From Bacteroidetes bacterium UBA3022 (lineage in GTDB: Bacteria; Bacteroidota; Bacteroidia; Chitinophagales; BACL12): a stretch of DNA of 37,101 bases. The stretch's first letter is position 1. Each line of letters begins with the position of its first letter. The stretch lies in contig DDYY01000003.1 of assembly GCA_002346225.1 (NCBI GenBank), forward strand, positions 1 through 37,101, read 5' to 3'. Shown here one piece after another: positions 31,641 to 37,101 of this stretch. The notes under the pieces were generated by a model. The model searched no databases and had not been told where the DNA came from. It was given only the letters and a program-made list of their open reading frames with translations. Both the position numbers and the translations under genes were made by a program.

Positions 31641-32585
31641 ATGCTGACCAGAAGAGGGATTCGAGTGAAAGTGATGCAGGTATTGTACATGTTGCTGCAG
31701 GATCCGGCGTGGGGAGATAAGCAGGCAGAGCAACTGTTGCACAACAACATTCGCCAGACATACCGGGCCTATTTGTATGTCTTGCAGCTCTTGTCGAGAT
31801 TATCCATGCAGGTAGATGATGAAAACGATCGCCGCAAAAGCAAGTATATTCCTACCGATGAAGACCGCGATTTCAACATCGTTTTCTTTAACAATCCCTG
31901 CACAGAATACCTGAGAACATCCGAAACGCTGCGGAAGGAATGGAAGCGGGAGGGACTCAGCACTACGGATGAGGACGAGCTGCTGCCTTCTATCTACAAT
32001 GAGCTGAAATTATTTCCTCCGTATGCAGCATATATTGCCTCCACCGAGCATACCATCAAGGAACACCGCGATTTGCTGAGAGCCATTTGCAAACAATTCC
32101 TGCCGCAAAATGAAGCTTTCGACCAGTTCATGGAGGATATGATTCCCACCTGGTCGGACGATGAACAGGTGGTACTGGCCAAGGTGGATGAGACATTGCG
32201 GAAATTACCTCCGGAATCTTTCAAAGAACAAGAGCTCTACCAGGCAGAAGTGGGTGTGGAAGAAAGAGATTTCGCCAAAACACTGCTCATGAAATGCCTG
32301 GAAGACCAGGGGCGCTTCGACCAGATGATAGAGGCCAAATTGAAAAACTGGGAGCTGGACCGGGTTTCCCTGCTGGACCGTATCCTCATGAAAATGGCTT
32401 TGACAGAATTCCTGCATATACCTACAATACCTCTTAAGGTAACTATTAATGAATATCTGGAAATCAGCAAGTTATATAGCACCCCTAAGAGCCGTGAATT
32501 CATCAATGGCATATTAGATAACCTGATGATTGAATTGAAAAAAGAAGGTTCTATTGTGAAAACCGGAAGGGGATTAATTGAATAA
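31641..32585 (+). CDS. nusB: NusB-family transcription antitermination factor, long Bacteroidota form
   Basis: The protein has 314 residues, about twice the E. coli NusB length. The NusB domain is in the C-terminal third (about residues 215-305), with LDRVSLLDRILMKMALTEFL, IPLKVTINEYLEISKLYS and TPKSREFINGILD. The first 30 residues (LTRRGIRVKVMQVLYMLLQD) resemble the start of a normal NusB, and about 170 residues of lower conservation are inserted between. NusB joins NusE/S10 on boxA RNA and helps antitermination of rRNA operons. The long form is common in this phylum. The block nusB, DUF1573, yajC, ybbR, coaE is a familiar Bacteroidota gene order. Confidence 0.93.
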   Translation: MLTRRGIRVKVMQVLYMLLQDPAWGDKQAEQLLHNNIRQTYRAYLYVLQLLSRLSMQVDDENDRRKSKYIPTDEDRDFNIVFFNNPCTEYLRTSETLRKEWKREGLSTTDEDELLPSIYNELKLFPPYAAYIASTEHTIKEHRDLLRAICKQFLPQNEAFDQFMEDMIPTWSDDEQVVLAKVDETLRKLPPESFKEQELYQAEVGVEERDFAKTLLMKCLEDQGRFDQMIEAKLKNWELDRVSLLDRILMKMALTEFLHIPTIPLKVTINEYLEISKLYSTPKSREFINGILDNLMIELKKEGSIVKTGRGLIE

Positions 32586-32589
32586 GGTC

Positions 32590-32597
32590 TACTTTTG
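32590..32597 (+). promoter_or_regulatory. -7 promoter box (TACTTTTG) before the DUF1573 lipoprotein gene
   Basis: An exact TAnnTTTG match begins 5 nt after the nusB stop and ends 27 nt before the ATG at 32625. It would allow the DUF1573-yajC-ybbR-coaE genes to be expressed apart from nusB. Confidence 0.5.
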
Positions 32598-32624
32598 TAC
32601 AGACGAAAAAACAGTACATCTAAA

Positions 32625-33089
32625 ATGAAACGAATAAGCATTACCGTTATCCTTCTGACAATTTTAGTGGCATTGTCATCTTGTAAGGAAAAGAGTGAAA
32701 ATGGTGGAATTTCCACCGACCTCATCCAGAATCCCAGCACTGCCGATGGTGAAGTGGATATGGAAAACATGCCGGTGATGACCTTTGACAAGGACATGTA
32801 CGATTTCGGTGAAATTATCCAGGGCGAAAAGGTGACCTACAACTTTGCTTTCACCAATACCGGAAAGTCTAATCTGATTATCTCCTCCGCCAGGGCTTCC
32901 TGTGGTTGTACCGTTCCTTCCTGGCCCAAGGAGCCTATAGCACCGGGTGAAAGCTCGAATATTACCGTGCAATACAATAGCGAGGGGCGCAGCAACGCCT
33001 TCAATAAGGTAGTGACAATCACCGCCAATACTATTCCCAACGAAAACAGGATTACCATCAAAGGCGTGGTAATCGTTCCACAGCAATAA
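32625..33089 (+). CDS. DUF1573 domain lipoprotein
   Basis: This 154-residue protein starts at the ATG at 32625. The longer frame adds ten non-signal residues and is rejected because the lipobox ALSSC (Cys19) fits the shorter form. The DUF1573 domain spans residues 45-150: FDKDMYDFGEIIQGEKVTY, FAFTNTGKSNLIISSARASC, CGCTVPSWPKEPIAPGES and a terminal strand. This is an immunoglobulin-like fold (ASH/MSP-like) common in Bacteroidota surface proteins. The CGC motif is typical. The molecular role is unknown. The protein is predicted to be anchored in the outer or inner membrane. Confidence 0.92.
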   Translation: MKRISITVILLTILVALSSCKEKSENGGISTDLIQNPSTADGEVDMENMPVMTFDKDMYDFGEIIQGEKVTYNFAFTNTGKSNLIISSARASCGCTVPSWPKEPIAPGESSNITVQYNSEGRSNAFNKVVTITANTIPNENRITIKGVVIVPQQ

Positions 33090-33100
33090 CACAACCAATT

Positions 33101-33451
33101 ATGATACAGTACGCAAGCATCTTTTTAATGGCTCCCCAGCAGGGTGGAGCTGAGTCAGGATCGGGATTTACCACCATAGGTTTCTTCATTCTGTTCTTCG
33201 TTATTCTCTACTTCTTCATGATCAGGCCCCAGACCAAAAAAGCCAAAGACCAGAAGAACTTCCTCAACGAGCTGAAATCAGGCGATAAGATTGTAACCGT
33301 TGGCGGTATTCATGGCAAAATCGTGAAAGTAGACGATGATACCTACCTCATTGAAGTGGATGCCAACACCAAACTGCGCATTGAGAAGTCCGTCGTATCG
33401 CTTGACTTTACCAAAGCGATGATGGACCGCAAAGGACAGCAGGGATCCTAA
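33101..33451 (+). CDS. yajC: Preprotein translocase subunit YajC
   Basis: This 116-residue protein has one transmembrane helix (about residues 27-45, FTTIGFFILFFVILYFFMIR) followed by the YajC signature RPQTKKAKDQKNFLNELKSG and the GDKIVTVGGIHGKIVKVDDD beta domain. The N-terminal gly/ser-rich segment AAPQQGG-like stretch is usual in this phylum. YajC assists the Sec translocon with SecDF. An ATG at 33128 is an alternative start, but the longer version is kept because it starts 11 nt after the preceding stop. Confidence 0.95.
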   Translation: MIQYASIFLMAPQQGGAESGSGFTTIGFFILFFVILYFFMIRPQTKKAKDQKNFLNELKSGDKIVTVGGIHGKIVKVDDDTYLIEVDANTKLRIEKSVVSLDFTKAMMDRKGQQGS

Positions 33452-33457
33452 TGCCTT

Positions 33458-34126
33458 ATGAAGGACGGCACATCCATGCACAGGCCTTCCTTTAGCTTAT
33501 CGGCACTGGTTTGCTTCTTTATAGCCACAGCTATCTGGCTAATCAGCTCGCTGAATGAGCGGTATACCTATCATATTGCCCTGCCGCTGATACTGGAGAG
33601 TCGCACGGGTTATGCCTGGACAGAACCGCCTCCTGCATACCTGGAGTTGCAACTGGAGGCCAGTGGGTGGAATCTTATCCGTATTTCCCTGTTGCGTCCT
33701 GTCATTCATTTTTCATCTGCCGAACTCAGCGACCAGAGTGTTCTGGATACGCATGTTTTTATGCGCCATATCCAAACGCAATTGCCGGGCGCTGCGGTGG
33801 TTGAAAACGCTAATCCTGCTTTTATACCCCTCCAAACGGAGGCTATGATGGAAAAGAAGGTACCTGTCTTGTTGGCTCTTGAGGTTCCCGATGGCTATCA
33901 ATTATCGTCTGAGTATTTTCAGCTACGACCGGATTCCATCACCATTACAGGCCCTGCAGCAGAAGTGAGTACGATTACCAGTTGCGGTACAGAAAATCTC
34001 GTCATCCCGGCATCCGAAGGCATCCATGAAGGGAAAGCACCCCTTGTTTACCGAAAAGATTTACAATACTCTGCCATTGTGATTGCCTATAAAGTAGAGC
34101 TACTACCCATAGATACCGCACAGTGA
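33458..34126 (+). CDS. YbbR-like domain membrane-anchored protein
   Basis: This 222-residue protein has a single N-terminal transmembrane segment (about residues 12-31, FSLSALVCFFIATAIWLIS) followed by extracytoplasmic beta-rich YbbR-like repeats, for example KKVPVLLALEVPDGYQLSSEY and DSITITGPAAEV. It is the positional equivalent of CdaR, which regulates diadenylate cyclase in Firmicutes. No cdaA gene lies in the window, so that role is not shown here. It starts 6 nt after yajC, and its stop overlaps the coaE start (GTGA). An ATG at 33476 is an alternative start. Confidence 0.85.
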   Translation: MKDGTSMHRPSFSLSALVCFFIATAIWLISSLNERYTYHIALPLILESRTGYAWTEPPPAYLELQLEASGWNLIRISLLRPVIHFSSAELSDQSVLDTHVFMRHIQTQLPGAAVVENANPAFIPLQTEAMMEKKVPVLLALEVPDGYQLSSEYFQLRPDSITITGPAAEVSTITSCGTENLVIPASEGIHEGKAPLVYRKDLQYSAIVIAYKVELLPIDTAQ

Positions 34127-34740
34127 AAAACAACACCCTACATTACGGCCTGACGGGCAATATCGGCAGTGGCAAAAGCACTGTTGCCGCATTGCTGGCT
34201 GTTTTAGGTGTGCCTGTTTACTACGCAGATGACCGTGCTAAAGCAATCTTGACCGAGGAAGCAGCTGTAAAGCAGGCTGTAACAGAACTGCTGGGCGCTG
34301 AAGCTTACAGGGAAGACGGCTCGCTGAATAAGACCTGGATTGCCGGTAAGGTTTTTCATGATAAGTCTTTACTCACAGCTTACAACCATATCATACATCC
34401 TGCCGTGCGTGCTGACGCCCAAAACTGGCAGACTGCACAATCGAACGCACCTTACACCATCCGGGAAGCGGCATTGCTCTTTGAAGCCGGGAGCTACCGG
34501 GAGTTGGACGGTATCATTTGCGTAACGGCACCGGAAGCGCTCCGCTTGTCGCGCGTCATGAACCGGGATGGAGTGACGGAGGCACAGGTAGTGGCACGCA
34601 TGGCGCATCAATGGCCCGAAGCGGAGAAGGAAGTGCTATCGCAGTTTGTTATTGTCAATGACGGCCAGCAACCCCTTATCCCGCAGGTATGGCGCATACA
34701 CCATGCACTCCTGCAACTTTATAGTCAGGGGAGTAAATGA
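34123..34740 (+). CDS. coaE: Dephospho-CoA kinase
   Basis: The 205-residue length matches CoaE. The P-loop is GNIGSGKS (12-19), followed by VPVYYADDRAKAIL with the substrate-binding aspartate. LLFEAG is the conserved mid-segment that contacts the nucleotide, and the later SRVMNRDG region forms the lid. It phosphorylates the 3'-hydroxyl of dephospho-CoA in the last step of CoA synthesis, in the cytoplasm. A GTG start lies in a 4-nt GTGA overlap with ybbR, which implies coupled translation. CoA production also serves the thiolase, thioesterase and PPTase genes in this window. Confidence 0.95.
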   Translation: MKNNTLHYGLTGNIGSGKSTVAALLAVLGVPVYYADDRAKAILTEEAAVKQAVTELLGAEAYREDGSLNKTWIAGKVFHDKSLLTAYNHIIHPAVRADAQNWQTAQSNAPYTIREAALLFEAGSYRELDGIICVTAPEALRLSRVMNRDGVTEAQVVARMAHQWPEAEKEVLSQFVIVNDGQQPLIPQVWRIHHALLQLYSQGSK

Positions 34741-35603
34741 TACGAAAAACCTATGGTCGCTACCGGAGCAGCACCAATATTGGCAGCATAGGGAGCAATA
34801 CCGGTGGCAAGGTGCATACCAAATTGCTTGTATTCCAGTCCGGTTTTTAAGGTAAGCGCCACATAAGCCTGTTCGGCCAGGTATAACGACGACCAGGGTA
34901 GAGTGCAGTCGCAATCATCAGCTTCGGTAACTGGCAGTCGGGCAGCTGCATTAATAGCTACGTACAAAATTGAAAAGGGCTTGTAGCCCATCTCCAGCCT
35001 TCCGTTGAAAGCATGTGCATAGCCATTGGTGCGTAATTCGCCGGCAGCATAGACACTGGTCCAGAATTTCTCAGTACCATGGGTGTAGGCTATTCCAGGG
35101 AAAAATCCGGCACTGTTGAATCCGGTAGCAGTTCCGTCGATGTAATTGAAGGAACCGGTATTCCATTCCACCAGCAGGGAAGCAGTGAAAGGACGCGATG
35201 CAGAAAGCCGATAATTCAAGCCCGTCTGGACATTACCCAGCGCATTCAGGCTCCCCCCGAAAGGCCTCGGAATAGTAGCAAGATGTGCTGCCAAGGGGTC
35301 TTCTGCATTTTCAGCACAAGCCGGATCATCGATGCCGTTTACAACCATGCGGTAGGGCACCCTTGCAAACGCTGTCATGCGCGCAGTAATACCGTAATCA
35401 ACTGACAGCTGCAGCGAACGATCTGACACATTATAGCAGGTTGGATGTTCAAAGACATCACCGTCTGGATTAAAAGACTGATCGAAGGACAGGCTGCTGT
35501 AAGAAGCGAAAACTTTAGCTTCACCCTGCGCTAATGTCCATTCCTGCGCACTGGCAGCATTTATAATACAAAAGGCCAGCAAAGTAGGGATCCAATACTT
35601 CAT
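34725..35603 (-). CDS. Putative outer-membrane beta-barrel protein
   Basis: This 292-residue protein has a signal peptide ending ASAQ at residue 20. The rest is a regular beta-strand pattern with alternating hydrophobic and aromatic residues (EAKVFASYSSLSFDQSF, LQLSVDYGITARMTAFARV, ARLPVTEADDCD, PVATIGFSYHLLP). The last residues end in a hydrophobic strand of the kind recognised by BamA, though without a terminal Phe. It looks like a 10-12 strand outer-membrane channel or transport-related protein (MetA-pathway-like family seen in Bacteroidota). The function is unknown. Its stop overlaps the convergent coaE end by 16 nt. A near-consensus TAGATTTA box lies at 35608-35615, 4 nt from the ATG. 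Confidence 0.75.
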   Translation of the reverse strand: MKYWIPTLLAFCIINAASAQEWTLAQGEAKVFASYSSLSFDQSFNPDGDVFEHPTCYNVSDRSLQLSVDYGITARMTAFARVPYRMVVNGIDDPACAENAEDPLAAHLATIPRPFGGSLNALGNVQTGLNYRLSASRPFTASLLVEWNTGSFNYIDGTATGFNSAGFFPGIAYTHGTEKFWTSVYAAGELRTNGYAHAFNGRLEMGYKPFSILYVAINAAARLPVTEADDCDCTLPWSSLYLAEQAYVALTLKTGLEYKQFGMHLATGIAPYAANIGAAPVATIGFSYHLLP

Positions 35604-35607
35604 GGCG

Positions 35608-35615
35608 TAAATCTA
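35608..35615 (-). promoter_or_regulatory. Near-consensus -7 box (TAGATTTA) before the outer-membrane protein gene
   Basis: The box has one mismatch to TAnnTTTG on the minus strand, ending 4 nt before the ATG at 35603. It is one of several boxes placed immediately before a start codon. Its strength is uncertain. Confidence 0.25.
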
Positions 35616-35646
35616 CCTGATAGCAACAGCAGCGCAAAAAAATTAT

Positions 35647-35654
35647 CAACTTTG
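35647..35654 (+). promoter_or_regulatory. Near-consensus -7 box (CAACTTTG) before the two-TM mini-protein gene
   Basis: The box has one mismatch to TAnnTTTG, followed by 6 nt (CCCTAT) and the ATG at 35661. The placement again predicts a transcript starting at the start codon. Confidence 0.3.
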
Positions 35655-35660
35655 CCCTAT

Positions 35661-35879
35661 ATGAAAACAGAAGGATTGTACCAGCTATTCAATTACTTGA
35701 TTTTATTGGTGTTCCTGCTAGGGACGGTCTGGACCTGGGGTTTACTGCGCCTGCCAAAAGAGCAGCAACAGCAACTGGAGCGTCAGTTCGGAAGAAGCAA
35801 GACCCGGTTCAAATGGCTGTTTCTGATCGGACTGATACTCATCATCGCTTCGAGAATCATTCGCATGACCGCGCAGTAA
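35661..35879 (+). CDS. Small two-transmembrane protein of unknown function
   Basis: This 72-residue protein starts at the ATG at 35661; a TTG at 35652 is within the presumed promoter and is less likely. Two hydrophobic helices (about residues 9-29 and 51-65) flank a basic, Gln-rich amphipathic linker with KEQQQQLERQFGRSKTRFKW. The C terminus is basic (SRIIRMTAQ), so both ends may lie in the cytoplasm. Small proteins of this layout are common but often unnamed in Bacteroidota. Its stop abuts the stop of the convergent radical SAM gene with no spacer. Confidence 0.65.
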   Translation: MKTEGLYQLFNYLILLVFLLGTVWTWGLLRLPKEQQQQLERQFGRSKTRFKWLFLIGLILIIASRIIRMTAQ

Positions 35880-36986
35880 TCAGTTGACCGGCAGCTCGAA
35901 GGGCATTTCAATCGGAGCGAGATCAACCATATGGCATTTTTCACAGAACGAAGGCACCTCATTGCGATGCCATAATCGCCTGAATTCCAGATAGCCCGGG
36001 GTATTCAGACAATACATCAATCCGTCCTCGAATATATTGCCAAAGTTCAGTTCCTTCGGAAAGGGCTTCGCACAGCAAGGCGTCGCATAGCCATCCCAGC
36101 TGATATAGAAATGGCTCCAGGGCAGGTGGCACTTCTTGAACTCGTTCTTGCTCTGGGTATCCCACATGGTCAGCTTGACATTGCCCACCGCATCCGCCGC
36201 TTCTTTAGCTCGCTTTACTTCCTGAATGAATGCGTCAGTGTGAAAGAAATCGTAATAATCTATGGAATGCGCTGTAACTGCTGCGACATTGAACGGAGTG
36301 ATATTGACGTCGCTTACGCCCAGCTCTGAAGCTATCTGCACCACTTCAGCCATGGTGTGGTAATTCTCCTTGATAGCTACGAAGTTGAACATCACATCCG
36401 CGCGTTTATCCCGGCAGATGCGCACAATCTCCTTTACATTGTTATAGAAAATCTGAAAGTCACTCCGCAACCGTACATCTTCATACACGGTTCCTACTCC
36501 GTCCATACTGATTTGCAGGGTGTCGAGCTGATCGGCAATTTTTTCCACCATTTCAATGGTTCCCGGCAAATGGGCATTGATGGAGATGGTGGTGATGATG
36601 CCTTTGTTCTTCGAACGGATGTAGGCGAGTGCTTCCGGCAGCTGCTTGTACATCAGTGTTTCGCCTAAGCCGGTCAGTCCGATGGAATCGACATAAGGAT
36701 AAGCCTCGTCCACCACCTTCTTCAGCATGTTGATGTCCATGAAGCCTTTGGCCATTTCTTCGCCGTACTGGTATTCTCTGGGACAGGTAATGCACTTCAG
36801 GTTGCAATGATTGGTTACTTCCAACATAATGGAGGAGGGGTGTGCCACCCTCGGGCTGCGTATCATCTGCAGGTACCAGCCGTGTAACTTATTGGTGCTG
36901 TAGCGAATAAGATTCCACCCACCGGGAAGGCTCTGCAGGCGCCTTATTGCTTTCTTTACTCTGCGTTTATTCCAACCGAATGCCAT
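35880..36986 (-). CDS. Radical SAM/SPASM domain protein
   Basis: This 368-residue protein starts at the ATG at 36986, preferred over a TTG at 37025 because a consensus -7 box lies just before the ATG and overlaps the longer frame. The radical SAM cluster motif is CNLKCITC (Cys61, Cys65, Cys68), in a TIM-barrel-like fold with GLTGLGETL and a QISMDG segment. The C-terminal SPASM region has HLPWSHFYISWDGYATPCC, FGNIFEDG and a terminal CEKC pair, which would bind extra Fe-S clusters. Such enzymes modify peptides, sugars or other substrates, and relatives occur in cell-surface or lipid-linked pathways. There is no precursor peptide gene beside it, so the substrate is unknown. Confidence 0.9.
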   Translation of the reverse strand: MAFGWNKRRVKKAIRRLQSLPGGWNLIRYSTNKLHGWYLQMIRSPRVAHPSSIMLEVTNHCNLKCITCPREYQYGEEMAKGFMDINMLKKVVDEAYPYVDSIGLTGLGETLMYKQLPEALAYIRSKNKGIITTISINAHLPGTIEMVEKIADQLDTLQISMDGVGTVYEDVRLRSDFQIFYNNVKEIVRICRDKRADVMFNFVAIKENYHTMAEVVQIASELGVSDVNITPFNVAAVTAHSIDYYDFFHTDAFIQEVKRAKEAADAVGNVKLTMWDTQSKNEFKKCHLPWSHFYISWDGYATPCCAKPFPKELNFGNIFEDGLMYCLNTPGYLEFRRLWHRNEVPSFCEKCHMVDLAPIEMPFELPVN

Positions 36987-36992
36987 AGGCTG

Positions 36993-37000
36993 CAAAGGTA
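36993..37000 (-). promoter_or_regulatory. -7 promoter box (TACCTTTG) directly before the radical SAM gene
   Basis: An exact TAnnTTTG match on the minus strand is followed by 6 nt (CAGCCT) and the ATG at 36986. A possible GTTG -33 element is at 37023-37026 with a 22-nt spacer. The predicted start site falls next to the start codon. Confidence 0.55.
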
Positions 37001-37046
37001 CGAAAGCGCGCAATAGCGATTTCAACGTAAACTGTAGTGTAAGGGC

Positions 37047-37074
37047 AAAAAAAAACCGCCTGCAGAACAGGCGG
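37047..37074 (-). terminator. Intrinsic terminator for a minus-strand gene beyond the right edge
   Basis: A perfect 7-bp stem, CCGCCTG (37056-37062) and CAGGCGG (37068-37074), closes a 5-nt loop. On the minus strand it is followed by nine Ts (37055-37047). No gene within the window uses it, so the gene it ends must lie to the right. It isolates the radical SAM promoter from that transcript. Confidence 0.8.
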
Positions 37075-37101
37075 GTTGGGGTTTCAATGATATGGTCAAA
37101 T

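Noticed and set aside
1..37101. tRNA, rRNA, riboswitch, CRISPR or insertion sequence.
   Set aside because: Gaps between genes are short, and reading both strands showed no cloverleaf, direct-repeat array, transposase or terminal inverted repeats. A covariance-model scan was not possible.

Overview
The window is chromosomal DNA from a member of the phylum Bacteroidota, most likely of the Saprospiria/Chitinophagia type. This placement rests on gene families and promoters, not on a database search. The supporting signs are TonB receptors with N-terminal carboxypeptidase-regulatory domains, a TonB receptor/DUF4249 lipoprotein pair, three secreted proteins with type IX secretion (T9SS) C-terminal domains, a DUF3276 PUR-like protein, the long form of NusB, and repeated TAnnTTTG promoter boxes (the phylum's -7 element) with no clear Shine-Dalgarno sites. 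Coding density is very high, and no gene-free stretch exceeds about 140 bases. I see no rRNA, tRNA, CRISPR array, transposase or phage gene.

Layout. 1-2183 (minus): a carboxypeptidase-regulatory-domain protein, a small His/Cys-rich protein, and the N-terminal part of a TonB receptor that runs off the left edge. 2319-4265 (plus): the potassium transporter Kup. 4262-8151 (minus): an operon of CutC, a GH2 beta-mannosidase and a PPP-type phosphatase. 8245-16371 (plus): MnmA, a lipoprotein, a T9SS subtilase and a DsbA-like protein, then a TonB receptor, DUF4249 lipoprotein and DoxX protein. 16510-18655 (plus): a thiolase and an unknown exported protein. 18652-19398 (minus): a SpoU-family RNA methyltransferase whose 5' end overlaps that of the next gene. 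19354-27086 (plus): a TamL-like BamA-family lipoprotein, two tandem paralogous FG-GAP/VCBS T9SS proteins, a hotdog thioesterase and a small exported protein. 27091-30408: a small unknown gene, a phosphopantetheinyl transferase, DUF3276 and an ABC exporter half. 30509-34740 (plus): leucine dehydrogenase, then nusB, DUF1573, yajC, ybbR and coaE. 34725-36986: an outer-membrane-like protein, a two-TM mini-protein and a radical SAM/SPASM protein. The right edge holds a terminator for an off-window gene.

How the genes work together. Much of the content concerns the cell envelope: nutrient uptake (two TonB systems, Kup), outer-membrane assembly (TamL), secretion (YajC and three T9SS cargo proteins) and secreted-protein folding or processing (DsbA-like, subtilase). 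The rest is housekeeping: tRNA thiolation, RNA methylation, CoA synthesis, thiolysis and branched-chain amino acid metabolism. Many genes are joined by 4-nt ATGA/GTGA overlaps that imply translational coupling.

The most unusual features are regulatory. Several genes have a consensus -7 box only 4-6 nt before the start codon, which predicts leaderless mRNAs. One divergent gene pair has overlapping 5' ends with each promoter inside the other gene. One intrinsic terminator abuts a start codon, and another lies inside the coding sequence of a convergent gene. I found no clear sign of a wholly new defence or mobile system. The best candidates for new biology are the His/Cys mini-protein with its TonB receptor, the CutC/mannosidase coupling and the paired nine-repeat T9SS proteins.
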